Assembly: GCF_022346995.1 (NCBI RefSeq)
Contig: NZ_JAKRNM010000001.1
Span: forward strand, 2,046,001 to 2,110,000
Reading direction: 5' to 3'
DNA: 64,000 bases
DNA from: Paenibacillus sp. ACRRY
GTDB taxonomy: Bacteria > Bacillota > Bacilli > Paenibacillales > Paenibacillaceae
Shown here: piece after piece, positions 51,715-61,219 of the stretch
How positions within the stretch are numbered: position 1 is the stretch's first letter
How the letters are laid out: each line of letters begins with the position of its first letter
The notes under the pieces: model-generated
Told to the model about the DNA's origin: nothing
Seen by the model: the letters and a program-made list of their open reading frames with translations, nothing else
Database searches by the model: none
Program-made: the position numbers and the translations under genes

Positions 51715-52794
51715 TTACATATGCTTGCGAATCCAGCGACTGAAGATAAAGAAAAAAACTCTGGTCATTGGACTCTTCTTCATCAAACGCTTGGATATGG
51801 CGCGAACTTCCTGCTGTTCGCTGACTTTGGGATCAGACAGGTAAATGGCAAGCAGTCCTTCGATAATCATCCGGTGAAAAGCACTTCCCGGAATATTCTG
51901 CACATCACTGCGGGCCATCTCCACAATAAAAGCAATGCGGTCTAGCATCGTCTCCACATTTTCGTAATAATTGCAGAAATTGAGATCTCCACCGATACGA
52001 TCTTCATCCTGATCGATTAAATAATCGAGCATAATGTGCAATGCGCATACATGCGGAAAATAGGCAGTATGGATTGAGGCCGCCTGCTCTTCAGTCAGCT
52101 GATCATCACTCGCAGCCAGAAACAGCATGAATACGCCCAGCGTAGAGCCAGTAGCGGCGGCAAATTCGTTCCAACGGAACTGAGGTGTACGGTGGCGATG
52201 CTCTGCCCACCACTCGAGCAGTGCTGTTTCTCTCAGTTCCGGTTTGATGTGCTTATATACCTGCAGGTCCGTGTATAGGCCTGCCAGATCCTGAATTTGA
52301 GGCTTGGCGGACGCATATCCAGGCAGCTGACGTGTGAGCTCCTGACATGTCGTCACCAGATTCCGCAAGTATCCACCATCGTCCTGCTCCTCACGGAGCG
52401 CATAATAATTGACCGGTGTTGCTTCGGGATCTACCGCATCAAGCATGGATTGATGGAGAAGCCGAAAATCATTCGGGTCCATCGATGTGCTGCGGTCGCA
52501 CAGATTGTCCAAATAATCACTAATGGTTTGATAAGAAACGATGAGCGGAATCAAGATGTGCCTCTTTGGCATATCAGGCAAAGCATAAACCGTTCCGCCC
52601 TCACAGTGAAACTGTTTGTCCTTGAGACTAGCCAGAGCCTGATTACGTAATTCCTCATTCGGAATTTTCTCAGCCTTAGCTCTCCACCCAGCCAGTTCTT
52701 TCCGCGTTTCCGGAATGGTGTACTTGTACACCCTTCTCATCAATTCCAGCGGTCCCCGCGGATATTGATGTCGACTTTGATTAGATTGGCTCAA
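51715..52794 (-). CDS. ytpB: Large terpene synthase YtpB (tetraprenyl-beta-curcumene synthase)
   Basis: A 359-residue class IB terpene synthase (DUF2600). The acidic motif SDYLDNLCDR and the second motif LDYLIDQDEDRIGGDLNFCN are the metal-binding aspartates of this family; the basic N-terminus (RRVYKYTIPETRKELAGW) is also typical. In B. subtilis it cyclises heptaprenyl diphosphate to a C35 product on the way to sesquarterpenes. It lies directly upstream of pfkA and is divergent from two transporter genes. ATG 52794 is behind AGTGGAGGCAC. Confidence 0.9.
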   Translation of the reverse strand: MSQSNQSRHQYPRGPLELMRRVYKYTIPETRKELAGWRAKAEKIPNEELRNQALASLKDKQFHCEGGTVYALPDMPKRHILIPLIVSYQTISDYLDNLCDRSTSMDPNDFRLLHQSMLDAVDPEATPVNYYALREEQDDGGYLRNLVTTCQELTRQLPGYASAKPQIQDLAGLYTDLQVYKHIKPELRETALLEWWAEHRHRTPQFRWNEFAAATGSTLGVFMLFLAASDDQLTEEQAASIHTAYFPHVCALHIMLDYLIDQDEDRIGGDLNFCNYYENVETMLDRIAFIVEMARSDVQNIPGSAFHRMIIEGLLAIYLSDPKVSEQQEVRAISKRLMKKSPMTRVFFFIFSRWIRKHM

Positions 52795-52973
52795 AATAAA
52801 TGTGCCTCCACTTGGTTGAATACGTATTAGAGCGATTTTTAACCAATCCCATTATAATATGAACCCCTTAATTGTACAAATGATCTACCGCATAATCACG
52901 GGAAAAAATCGCTTCCGCCAACTAGTCTTTGTGATATACTAAGCATATTTCATCCATCAAAGGAGTCGTTGAC

Positions 52974-54314
52974 ATGATGTCAAGTGAGCCTCTCTCGTGG
53001 AGACGGTTATTTGCTTTTTTTGTACCGCTCGGCATATCCGCCTCTTTGGTTACCATTTCTCACGTAATTATTAATAGTACACTCGCCAGATCCGCTCATC
53101 CGGAGACGGTCATTGCCAGTTACGCGATTGCTGGCAGCCTGCTGACCCTTACGGAACGCCCCTCCACACTGCTGCGGCAAACCTGTTCTGCGCTGGTTCG
53201 GGACCGCCTGTCCTTTCAGGCCCTCACTTTCGTCACCAAAATCTTTCTCGCCTGCGTGCTGCTGATTGGATTCCTTATCGTATACTCTCCCATTGGTACA
53301 GTGGTTTTCAAATATCTGTTCGGCGTGAGTCCCGATTTATTGTCCAAAGTAATCGATGTCTACGAAATCCTGATGTACGTCAGTATCTTCTCGGTCATTC
53401 GCAATATCTATCAAGGCATTATCATTACGAATAATCGAACCAAATGGCTGACCATCGGCATGTTATTCCGTCTTGGAGGCATGTATGGCCTATCCCTGTA
53501 TTTCATCTATACAGACAGCATTAACAGCGGTCGTGTAGGCGCTATCATTTTTGCGGCAGGCATGATGATTGAAGCACTCGTCAGTTTTCTTGAGGGAAAC
53601 AGCATCAAGCGGAACATGCCAGCCAAGCTGGAGGATCATCCCGTCGAAAACAAAGGAGACGTTTTCCGCTTCTACAAGCCGCTGCTGTTATCCAGTTTTG
53701 TCGCCTTGTTCATTGGACCTGTCATTAATATCGTGCTTGGCAAAACGACGGGTATTGCGCTTGCCATCTCTTCTTTTGCCGTAGCCAGCAGTTTGATGCA
53801 GCTCATGTTAAGCTTTTTTACCTACATTCATCAAATTGTGCTTAATTTCTATGAGATTGATGCCAAACTGGTGAGAAAATTCGCGCTGGTGACCGGATTT
53901 ATTCCTTTTGCCATGACAGCAGCCATAGCCTATACACCTCTGGGTCCATGGGTACTGGAAAATGTAATGAGCGTTCAGGGGAACCTGCTGCAGCAAAGTT
54001 TGTGGACGCTGCGAGCCTTTGTGCTATTTCCGCTGATTTCGCCTTTTCTTGATTTCAGCAATGGGCTGATCCTGCTGCGGGGACAGACCAAAACGATGTT
54101 CCGCTCCCAGTCAGCCAATGCAATCTGTACCGTGATCGTACTGCTCATTCTGGTTAGCATATTCCCGGCTTGGAACGGCATGATTGGTGCTGTAGCTCAG
54201 TCCCTAGGTCTGCTGGCAGAACTGGTCATTGTATGGCTTGTCATCCGGCGCACGCAGAAGGAACCTTCCATGTCTGCCCCACCGTCCCGAAAGTCATCTT
54301 CACTTAAAGGCTAA
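52974..54314 (+). CDS. MatE-like polytopic membrane protein
   Basis: A 446-residue protein with about twelve hydrophobic segments. It has the general layout of multidrug/oligosaccharide flippases (MATE/MOP superfamily): SHVIINSTLARSAHPETVIA at the first loop and TMFRSQSANAIC near the end. Paenibacillus genomes carry such proteins as solitary genes; the substrate is unknown. ATG 52974 follows AAAGGAG at 8 nt. It is followed by an MFS gene after 35 nt and they are probably co-transcribed. Confidence 0.85.
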   Translation: MMSSEPLSWRRLFAFFVPLGISASLVTISHVIINSTLARSAHPETVIASYAIAGSLLTLTERPSTLLRQTCSALVRDRLSFQALTFVTKIFLACVLLIGFLIVYSPIGTVVFKYLFGVSPDLLSKVIDVYEILMYVSIFSVIRNIYQGIIITNNRTKWLTIGMLFRLGGMYGLSLYFIYTDSINSGRVGAIIFAAGMMIEALVSFLEGNSIKRNMPAKLEDHPVENKGDVFRFYKPLLLSSFVALFIGPVINIVLGKTTGIALAISSFAVASSLMQLMLSFFTYIHQIVLNFYEIDAKLVRKFALVTGFIPFAMTAAIAYTPLGPWVLENVMSVQGNLLQQSLWTLRAFVLFPLISPFLDFSNGLILLRGQTKTMFRSQSANAICTVIVLLILVSIFPAWNGMIGAVAQSLGLLAELVIVWLVIRRTQKEPSMSAPPSRKSSSLKG

Positions 54315-54349
54315 ATATTGAAATGTAATGAAGAATGGAGTCTCTCAAC

Positions 54350-55528
54350 ATGAAATTAAGTCACAACGCCCGCCCGGATCAAAACTGGCTGCGGGCACTT
54401 ATGTTTACAATCTTCGGCTCAACCGTGCTGGTGGTTTCCTACCTCCAGCTCTACTTCAGTCATCTGGGATTCAGCCGGGCCGAGATTGGCTACTTGTACG
54501 GAATCGGTCCACTTGTATCCGTATTCTCCAACATGTTCTGGAGCATGGCCAGTGACCGATACAAAACCGTCCGCAAAGTCATGATCATTCTGCTCGGCGG
54601 ACAATTAATTACAGGCGTCATGCTCGCCAATGCAACGTCCTTTGGCCAAGTATTTTTCCTGGTCACGTTATTTTACTTTTTCTACTACCCGGTCTACCCG
54701 CTTGCCGATACGATGGCGATTACCACCGCAAGCAAATACGGTCGAAATTTCACGTCCATTCGAGTATTTGGCTCCATTGGCTATGCCTTTTTTGCATTAA
54801 GCATTGGTTATTTTCTTGGTTCTTTTGGACCCGGGTGGACGATGTGGGTATGCGTTACACTTGCTGCCATAACCCTTCTGATTGGTTTCCGGTTGCAGGA
54901 TCAGAATGAACCCTCTGGCAGCAGCAGTAAAATGGAGCTCTCCGGGCTCTGGGCAATCCTGAAACGCAGAGATGTGCTGAGCTTTTTCGGGTGTGTTTTC
55001 CTGCTCGCATTAGGGCATCGGATGAATGAAGCATTTCTCACCATCACGCTGAAGGATCTCGGTGCCAGTGAAGGCCTGATCGGCTGGTCGCTGCTCATCT
55101 CTTCCGTGAGTGAAATTCCTATATTTCTGCTGCTCAGCAAGTATGGCAATCGATATAAGGAGCTTCCCTTACTCACCTTAGCTGCGCTTATGTATACCCT
55201 TCGTTTATTTCTGATGTCTGTGTCGGATACACCTACAGCTGTTGTTGCCATTCAAACCATGCACAGTGTCACCTTTGGCATTTTCTATGTAACAGCCGTC
55301 CGCTATATTACCCGCCTCGTACCAGATGCGTATCGTGCGACAGGTATGGCCCTGTTCACCATCGTATGGTCAAGTGCCTCAGGTCTGCTCAGCGGAACCT
55401 TTGGAGGGTTGATATTGGATCATGCTGGCAGACAGGTCTTCTATCTTACAGCCATGACCTTCTCACTCGCTGCACTTCTTGGCTTCATCCTGAAGCTGCT
55501 ATCCAGCATAACCAAACGTGCAGAATGA
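54350..55528 (+). CDS. Major facilitator superfamily transporter
   Basis: A 392-residue protein with twelve helices. MASDRYKTVRKVMIIL is the MFS loop 2-3 signature and GSIGYAFFALSIGYFLGSFG lies in helix 5; the C-terminal half repeats the loop at SKYGNRYKELPLLTLAALM. It resembles the LacY/nucleoside:proton symporter type (MFS_1_like). ATG 54350 is preferred because GGAG lies 9 nt upstream. Substrate unknown. Confidence 0.9.
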   Translation: MKLSHNARPDQNWLRALMFTIFGSTVLVVSYLQLYFSHLGFSRAEIGYLYGIGPLVSVFSNMFWSMASDRYKTVRKVMIILLGGQLITGVMLANATSFGQVFFLVTLFYFFYYPVYPLADTMAITTASKYGRNFTSIRVFGSIGYAFFALSIGYFLGSFGPGWTMWVCVTLAAITLLIGFRLQDQNEPSGSSSKMELSGLWAILKRRDVLSFFGCVFLLALGHRMNEAFLTITLKDLGASEGLIGWSLLISSVSEIPIFLLLSKYGNRYKELPLLTLAALMYTLRLFLMSVSDTPTAVVAIQTMHSVTFGIFYVTAVRYITRLVPDAYRATGMALFTIVWSSASGLLSGTFGGLILDHAGRQVFYLTAMTFSLAALLGFILKLLSSITKRAE

Positions 55529-55565
55529 GCGCATCGAGCTGTCTTTTTAAAAAATGAACACAAAA

Positions 55566-55593
55566 AAGCACAGTCCCCTCGGAGACTGTGCTT
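55566..55593. terminator. Bidirectional terminator between the MFS gene and csp
   Basis: AAGCACAGTC and GACTGTGCTT pair; TTTTTTGTG follows on the minus strand. Confidence 0.85.
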
Positions 55594-55654
55594 GGGTTCG
55601 TTATATTCAGCTAGAAGCCAATCATTTATAAGAAATCCGTTGACCGGAAAAATC

Positions 55655-55852
55655 TTACAATTTAGTTACGTTAGCTGCTTGAGGACCACGGTTTCCATCA
55701 GTGATTTCGAATTCTACCGCTTGACCTTCTTCCAATGTTTTAAAGCCGTCGCCTTGGATTGCGGAGAAATGTACGAATACGTCCTCGCCGCCTTCAACTG
55801 AAATAAAGCCATAGCCTTTTTCTGCGTTAAACCATTTAACTGTACCTTTCAA
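55655..55852 (-). CDS. Cold shock protein (CspA/CspB family)
   Basis: A 65-residue OB-fold RNA chaperone with RNP1 (EKGYGFISV) and RNP2 (VFVHFSAI). It melts structured mRNA, mainly in the cold or in stationary phase. ATG 55852 follows AGGAGG. The short leader holds a CGCCATAGATGGCG hairpin next to the ribosome site, which may act in thermal control. Confidence 0.97.
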   Translation of the reverse strand: MKGTVKWFNAEKGYGFISVEGGEDVFVHFSAIQGDGFKTLEEGQAVEFEITDGNRGPQAANVTKL

Positions 55853-55897
55853 ATGAACAACCTCCTAAAAATATCGCCATCTATGGCGAATACCCTT

Positions 55898-55926
55898 ATT
55901 ATACTGTATGACTTTCCACTTTGCAA
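55898..55926 (-). promoter_or_regulatory. Promoter of the cold shock gene
   Basis: On the minus strand TTGCAA (55926-55921), a 17-nt spacer and TATAAT (55903-55898). Confidence 0.8.
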
Positions 55927-56015
55927 TTTATCTTTTCAATAAATGCGGAAAAAATTTGCTTTGAAACGTAGGGTACGGTATCATTTTACCAAAACCGTAA
56001 GTTTGGAGACTATCT

Positions 56016-56249
56016 ATGATTAAAAAACATGAAATATACAAAACCGACAAGTGGAATATGATGACGGTAGAAGTACAAGGCAAATACCTCGTACTCCGTG
56101 AAATTTCCGAGGAATGGGGCGAAGAATGCCATACGTTTCTTAGCCGCCCTGCCTTGATGCACTGGGCTGAGCGCCGTTTTCCAAAAGCCGATTTCGAGAA
56201 CCGCGAGGATGAATGGCGTCAATTAATGGCTGCTTTCAAAGAGGTGTAA
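56016..56249 (+). CDS. Conserved-looking small protein (77 aa)
   Basis: ATG 56016 has TTTGGAG 7 nt upstream. The protein is soluble and rich in charged and aromatic residues (KTDKWNMMTVEVQGKYLVLR, RPALMHWAERRFPKADF). I do not recognise it. It lies 3 nt before the start of the next small gene, whose ribosome site is in its last codons (GAGGTG), so the two form a unit. Confidence 0.78.
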   Translation: MIKKHEIYKTDKWNMMTVEVQGKYLVLREISEEWGEECHTFLSRPALMHWAERRFPKADFENREDEWRQLMAAFKEV

Positions 56250-56252
56250 TGA

Positions 56253-56438
56253 ATGACGCTTGACTCAAGCAATGTTGTCATTTTCATTATCCTTGCCTTT
56301 TCGCTGGGAGTTGTGCTTATTCTGGGACGCAGTTCCATTCCGGATCGACTGCGACGGGGAATGGCTCTTATAGCTACACTGCTTATTTGTTTTGCATTTT
56401 TCCTGATCGTCTATTTCCTCGCCAACATGGGAGCCTAG
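56253..56438 (+). CDS. Small two-helix membrane protein (61 aa)
   Basis: ATG 56253 follows GAGGTGTAATGA inside the end of the previous gene. Two hydrophobic helices (IFIILAFSLGVVLIL and ALIATLLICFAFFLIVYFLA) flank a short basic loop (DRLRRGM). I do not recognise it; the topology suggests both ends face outward. It is probably translated together with the 77-residue protein. Confidence 0.78.
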   Translation: MTLDSSNVVIFIILAFSLGVVLILGRSSIPDRLRRGMALIATLLICFAFFLIVYFLANMGA

Positions 56439-56636
56439 TGCTCTCCAAATATTTCAACAGGCCCGAGGCCATACTATACTGAATTGCTCGTATAGTCAGG
56501 AGGAAGGCCGTTGAAATATCGAAAATCGCTGTTCGTCATGCTAGTACTCAGTCTGATTCCTTCGTCTCTCTCCGCACAAGCGAGCGAGACGGGAGCAGAT
56601 TGGTCTATACATCAACTTCATCAAAGGAGGATTCCC

Positions 56637-58427
56637 ATGAGTCAATTATTGAAACGTTCCGAGGTACCAACTGAACATACGTGGAAACTCGAAGATTTGT
56701 TCGCCGATCAGAAAGCCTGGGATCAGGAATACGAAGAAGTAACGTCTCTGACCAAGAAAGCCTCCGAATTTCAAGGCAAGCTGAACAAGCCGGAATCTCT
56801 TAAGGCATGCTTTGAGCTCGAAGATGAGGTCAGTCTCAAAATTGAACGCCTTTTTGTGTATGCACGCATGCACCAAGATGAAGACACAGCTAATCCTACA
56901 TACCAAAACCTGTCCCAAAAAGCGCAAAAGCTAAGCGTGCGTGTCGGGGAAGCTCTTTCCTTTGTCACACCCGAAATTCTCTCCCTGCCGGATGATCAGC
57001 TGGATGCTTTCATTGCAGATGAGAAACTGTCGGCATTCAAGTTCACTCTGGAAGAGATGAAACGTGAGAAGGCGCATGTCTTGAGCAAAACGGAAGAAGC
57101 CCTGCTTGCACAGGTGGGCAACTTGTCTCAAGCACCGCAAACCATCTTCAGCATGCTGAACAATGCCGATCTCAAGTTCCCGAAAATCAAGGATGAACAT
57201 GGCAACGATGTGGAGCTTACCCACGGAAGTTATATTCAATTCCTGGAGAACCCTAATCGCGAAGTTCGCGAACGTGCCTTCAAAGCGGTGTATGAAACGT
57301 ACGCCAAACAGAAGAACACGATCGCCGCAGCCCTGAATGCCAATGTCACCAAAAACATGTTCTATGCAAATGTCCGGAAGTACCCGTCCGTAATGGAAAT
57401 GTCACTGTATGGTGACAACATTCCAACGGAAGTGTACACCAACCTGGTGGACACCATTCATGAAAGCCTCCCGCTCCTGCACCGTTATATGGATCTGCGC
57501 AAAAAATTGCTCGGTGTGGATCAATTGCATATGTATGACTTGTTCGCTCCTCTGGTTGATGAGTATAAAATGGACATCACCTACGAGGAAGCGAAACAGA
57601 CCGTCAAAGATGGCCTGAAACCACTGGGCGAGGATTATGGAAATGCATTGCAGGCTGGATATGATGACCGCTGGATTGACGTATATGAGAACGAAAACAA
57701 ACGTTCAGGTGCTTACAGCTGGGGTGCATACGGCACACATCCATACGTCCTGCTTAACCATAAAGACAATCTGAACAGCATGTTTACACTGGCACATGAA
57801 ATGGGTCATGCTCTGCATTCCTATTATTCGGATACTACCCTTCCGTATCGGGATGCACAGTACACCATCTTCCTGGCAGAGGTTGCATCCACAACCAATG
57901 AGGCGTTGCTGATGGATTACCTGCTTAACAAATCCACGGATCCGAAGGAAAAACTGTATCTGTTGACCTATTATGCAGATCAATTCCGTACAACTGTGTT
58001 CCGTCAAACGATGTTTGCAGAATTCGAGAAAATCATTCATGAGCGTGCTGAACAGGGCGAAGCCCTTACACCGCAGCTGCTGTCTGAAATTTATTACGAC
58101 CTCAACGTCCAATACCATGGAAATAGCATGGCTGTAGATAAGGATATTGAGATGGAATGGGCACGTATCCCCCATTTCTACAACAGCTTCTACGTTTACA
58201 AATACGCAACCGGATTCTCTGCAGCAACGAGCTTCTCCAAACAGATTCTCGAAGAAGGTCAGCCTGCGGTAGACCGTTATCTTGGTTTCCTCAAGAGTGG
58301 TGGAAGTGACTACTCCATCAATATTCTGAAAAAAGCAGGCGTGGATATGTCTTCTCCACAGCCAATTCGCGAAGCCATGAGTGTCTTCAAAGAATTGATT
58401 GAACAGATGGAACAATTGACCAAATAA
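56637..58427 (+). CDS. pepF: Oligoendopeptidase F (M3 family), with an alternative upstream start at 56511
   Basis: A 596-residue zinc peptidase that degrades peptides of about 7-17 residues. The metal site is LAHEMGHALHSYYSD (near residue 386) with the third ligand Glu in LAEVASTTNEALL. ATG 56637 has AAAGGAGG 6 nt upstream and gives the normal cytoplasmic N-terminus MSQLLKRSEVP. A second in-frame start, TTG 56511, has AGGAGGAAGG 6 nt upstream and adds 42 residues that look like a Sec signal peptide (MKYRKSLFVMLVLSLIPSSL, then SAQASE). The gene may therefore give two forms, one exported and one cytoplasmic. Confidence 0.93.
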   Translation: MSQLLKRSEVPTEHTWKLEDLFADQKAWDQEYEEVTSLTKKASEFQGKLNKPESLKACFELEDEVSLKIERLFVYARMHQDEDTANPTYQNLSQKAQKLSVRVGEALSFVTPEILSLPDDQLDAFIADEKLSAFKFTLEEMKREKAHVLSKTEEALLAQVGNLSQAPQTIFSMLNNADLKFPKIKDEHGNDVELTHGSYIQFLENPNREVRERAFKAVYETYAKQKNTIAAALNANVTKNMFYANVRKYPSVMEMSLYGDNIPTEVYTNLVDTIHESLPLLHRYMDLRKKLLGVDQLHMYDLFAPLVDEYKMDITYEEAKQTVKDGLKPLGEDYGNALQAGYDDRWIDVYENENKRSGAYSWGAYGTHPYVLLNHKDNLNSMFTLAHEMGHALHSYYSDTTLPYRDAQYTIFLAEVASTTNEALLMDYLLNKSTDPKEKLYLLTYYADQFRTTVFRQTMFAEFEKIIHERAEQGEALTPQLLSEIYYDLNVQYHGNSMAVDKDIEMEWARIPHFYNSFYVYKYATGFSAATSFSKQILEEGQPAVDRYLGFLKSGGSDYSINILKKAGVDMSSPQPIREAMSVFKELIEQMEQLTK

Positions 58428-58457
58428 AGTTGTCTCTCTGTTACACGCGACCTGCAT

Positions 58458-58490
58458 CCCTTGCCCAATTTCGGGCAAGGGATTTTATAA
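58458..58490 (+). terminator. Terminator of pepF
   Basis: CCCTTGCCC and GGGCAAGGG pair around a 6-nt loop, followed by ATTTTATAA. Confidence 0.75.
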
Positions 58491-58565
58491 TCAAGCCAGA
58501 TGCACAGCGCCTTCTTTAGGGTAATGCATTCGTAGTCCTGAATTGTTCAACAAGGAGGCACCACC

Positions 58566-58949
58566 ATGAAAATGCAATGGACCCTCATCGCAGGTCTAGT
58601 TTTTGCACTTCTTACCGGAATCTTCGCTGTTATTAATGTGGATTCCGTGCAGGTTAACCTGCTGTTTAACACGGTTCAAATCCCACTGATTTTGTTGATT
58701 CTGGGCTGTACCCTGATCGGCGGAATCATTGTCGGATCTTATGGCATTTTCCGTCAATATCGATTGCAGCGCGAGAACAAGCAACTGAAATTGCGTGTAA
58801 CCGAATTGGAGAACACGGCTTCGAGCTATTCTTCACTGGGTTCCACCGCGACAATGGAATCATACGAAACAACTGAACCGGATCGCAAGGCTGAGACAGA
58901 TTCCATCCAGAGTCAGCAGCGCAAGGGAAATTCTGCAGATTCGTTGTAA
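58566..58949 (+). CDS. LapA/DUF1049-like membrane protein
   Basis: A 127-residue protein with two helices (LIAGLVFALLTGIFAVIN, IPLILLILGCTLIGGIIVG) separated by the short DSVQVNLLFNTV hairpin typical of LapA domains, then a coiled coil (RLQRENKQLKLRVTELEN) and a polar tail. In proteobacteria the family helps LPS assembly; in Gram-positives the role is unknown. ATG 58566 follows AAGGAGGCACCACC. Confidence 0.88.
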   Translation: MKMQWTLIAGLVFALLTGIFAVINVDSVQVNLLFNTVQIPLILLILGCTLIGGIIVGSYGIFRQYRLQRENKQLKLRVTELENTASSYSSLGSTATMESYETTEPDRKAETDSIQSQQRKGNSADSL

Positions 58950-58957
58950 GAAGAACA

Positions 58958-59020
58958 AACAGCCTGCTGGCATAAGGAATGGATGTCCCATTCGACCAGA
59001 CAGGCTGTATTCTTGTTTTT
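58958..59020 (+). terminator. Terminator between the LapA-like and M42 genes
   Basis: ACAGCCTGCTGG pairs with CCAGACAGGCTGT around an inner GAATGG/CCCATTC hairpin, followed by ATTCTTGTTTTT. Confidence 0.8.
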
Positions 59021-59050
59021 GGAACACTTATTATGAGGAGGCATCACTAT

Positions 59051-60091
59051 ATGAATTTTACGATTAATGAATCCTACGTCCTGGACCTTCTGAAAAAGCT
59101 GCTGGATACCCCAAGTCCAAGTGGCTACACACACCACATTATCGAGATGATCCGGGAAGAAGCCGAATCATTGAATATTTCGTTTGAATTAAATAACAAA
59201 GGTGGAGCCGTGCTCACTTTGCCTGGGCAGGATGCCTCCAAAACGATTGGACTCAGTGCACACGTGGATACGCTCGGCGCGATGGTACGTTCCATCACTT
59301 CTTACGGTACGCTCAAGCTAACCTCTGTGGGTGGATTCACCATGCACAGTATTGAGAATGAGTATTGCACGATCCACACACGTGATGGAAAGACATACAC
59401 TGGTACAATTCTCTCCCTGCACCCATCGGTTCATGTCTACCCAGACGCCCGCACCTTTGAGCGTAAGGAAAGCCATATGGAAGTTCGTATTGATGAAGTG
59501 GTCTCTTCTAAGGAAGATGTTCTTAAACTGGGTATCAGCGTCGGAGACTTTATTTCATTCGATGCACGTGCAGTTATTACACCAAGCGGTTATATCAAGT
59601 CGCGTCATCTGGATGACAAAGCCAGTGTAGCTGCCCTTTTCGGCATTTTGGAATCTGCTCATCGGGAAGGCTGGAAGCCTCTACATAACGTCTCTCTGCT
59701 TATTTCGAATTACGAAGAAGTCGGGCATGGCGCCTCGTATATTCCGTCCGAGATCAGTGAATTGATCGCGGTAGATATGGGAGCAATGGGTGACGATCTC
59801 AGTTGTAAAGAAACGGATGTATCCATCTGCGCCAAAGATTCTTCAGGTCCATATGACTATGACATGACGAGTCGCCTGATTGAACTTGCCAAACAGGCAA
59901 ATCTCGATTATGTCGTTGATATTTATCCCCAATACGGATCAGATGGCAGTGCTGCCTTGCGAGGTGGAAACAACATTCGTGCTGCACTGATTGGTCCTGG
60001 AGTACATGCCTCCCATTCCATGGAGCGTACACACAAGGATGCTGTTTTGAACACAGCCAGACTGCTCGCTTCATATATTACAACCAAGTAA
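59051..60091 (+). CDS. M42 family metallopeptidase (deblocking aminopeptidase type)
   Basis: A 346-residue aminopeptidase with two metal ions: LSAHVDTLGAMV, the paired Asp-Asp in HLDDKASVAA, catalytic Glu-Glu in NYEEVGHGAS, Asp in VDMGAM and His in HASHSMERTH. The usual PDZ-like insert lies between residues 75 and 165. Related enzymes form large tetrahedral complexes. ATG 59051 follows GAGGAGGCATCACTAT; the frame is open upstream to 58979. Confidence 0.93.
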   Translation: MNFTINESYVLDLLKKLLDTPSPSGYTHHIIEMIREEAESLNISFELNNKGGAVLTLPGQDASKTIGLSAHVDTLGAMVRSITSYGTLKLTSVGGFTMHSIENEYCTIHTRDGKTYTGTILSLHPSVHVYPDARTFERKESHMEVRIDEVVSSKEDVLKLGISVGDFISFDARAVITPSGYIKSRHLDDKASVAALFGILESAHREGWKPLHNVSLLISNYEEVGHGASYIPSEISELIAVDMGAMGDDLSCKETDVSICAKDSSGPYDYDMTSRLIELAKQANLDYVVDIYPQYGSDGSAALRGGNNIRAALIGPGVHASHSMERTHKDAVLNTARLLASYITTK

Positions 60092-60120
60092 TCGCCCTCA
60101 GCATGCTTCAGGAATATAGC

Positions 60121-60165
60121 AAGATGCCAGCAACAGCTCACATCGCCGCCTGGCATCTTTTTTCA
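60121..60165 (+). terminator. Terminator of the M42 peptidase gene
   Basis: AAGATGCCAG and CTGGCATCTT pair, followed by TTTTCACC. Confidence 0.85.
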
Positions 60166-60198
60166 CCCTATTAATTTCTCCTTACCTGGATATCTACC

Positions 60199-61137
60199 CT
60201 AGTCAGCCTGCTCCACATACTGACGATATTGCTGCTCGATTCGTGTTACTTCCCTCTCATGATCACGAATTTCATTTTTCAACACATGCAATGTACGACG
60301 GACGGTTAGACGGCCCTCCTCTACCTGGGATTCAGCTTTACGGATTTTGTCTTGCACCATCCAGTCCACAAAGAGATTGTCGAAAAAGTAATCTGCAAAG
60401 GATAATAATCCCCCAAGCTCCAGGTCGGCATGTACCGCCATTTTCACATCTTCAAACTCCTTCTGGAATCGCTTCAAATGCCTTCCCGCTTCAGTTAGGG
60501 CAGATTGAGCCTCATCCATACGACCGCGTTTGATATGAGTGGATATCATGCCTCCGCCCATCATGTCGTATACTCCCCAATTCCCTGCAGACTTGAGCGC
60601 ATCCCCCGCACGGTTAAGTGCACTGAGAAGGCGTTCCCCTTCGCGGTCTGCCTCCTTAAGTTCCTTCATTTCACCGCGTAAATGCTCCAGATCCTCTGCC
60701 AATTGCCTAAGTTCATCGTGGTTCGCCAGCAGTTGATTTTCCTTTTTGCCCCACAATATCTTGTAATCATTTTCCCAAAATCGATATTTACTCTGCTCAT
60801 CCAGTTCGCGCTGCACTTCTTTTCTCTGCTCATGAATGTCTTGTAACATTTGGCAGGCTGTATCGTACTCAGCCTTACTCTCCATTAATTCCAGTTCTTC
60901 CTTCTCCAGCTTCTCCTGCTTTTTGCCAATCAAGTTATAGAAAAATGCAGATAAGGTCATGCCATTCAGCCGGTCCACATCATTCTGCTCCTTCTGGAGA
61001 TGCTCCAGGCGCCTCTGTACTTTCGCTTTCCACTCAGCTTCTTCCTGGTTCAACTTCTCCAGGCGATTGTTCCATTTCTCGTAAATTCTCCCCTTTTCCT
61101 TGAGCACAGCCAGTTGTTCATTTAATTCTTTATACAT
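60199..61137 (-). CDS. Coiled-coil protein of unknown function (312 aa)
   Basis: I do not recognise the family. Two long coiled coils (about residues 1-60 and 72-170, rich in Glu, Lys, Gln and Leu) flank a short hydrophobic hinge (LNGMTLSAFFYNLIGKK), and a third helical region (about 185-312) includes a glycine patch VYDMMGGGMISTHIKRGR and a segment LLSFADYFFDNLFVDWMVQD. No signal or transmembrane segment is clear. It stands alone. ATG 61137 has GGAGAGAACACCACATTT upstream. Confidence 0.82.
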   Translation of the reverse strand: MYKELNEQLAVLKEKGRIYEKWNNRLEKLNQEEAEWKAKVQRRLEHLQKEQNDVDRLNGMTLSAFFYNLIGKKQEKLEKEELELMESKAEYDTACQMLQDIHEQRKEVQRELDEQSKYRFWENDYKILWGKKENQLLANHDELRQLAEDLEHLRGEMKELKEADREGERLLSALNRAGDALKSAGNWGVYDMMGGGMISTHIKRGRMDEAQSALTEAGRHLKRFQKEFEDVKMAVHADLELGGLLSFADYFFDNLFVDWMVQDKIRKAESQVEEGRLTVRRTLHVLKNEIRDHEREVTRIEQQYRQYVEQAD

Positions 61138-61219
61138 AAATGTGGTGTTCTCTCCTTTCGCTGGAATTATTTTCTTACTACTTACAACGTAATGGATATG
61201 GCTAACGTTTCATATAAAA

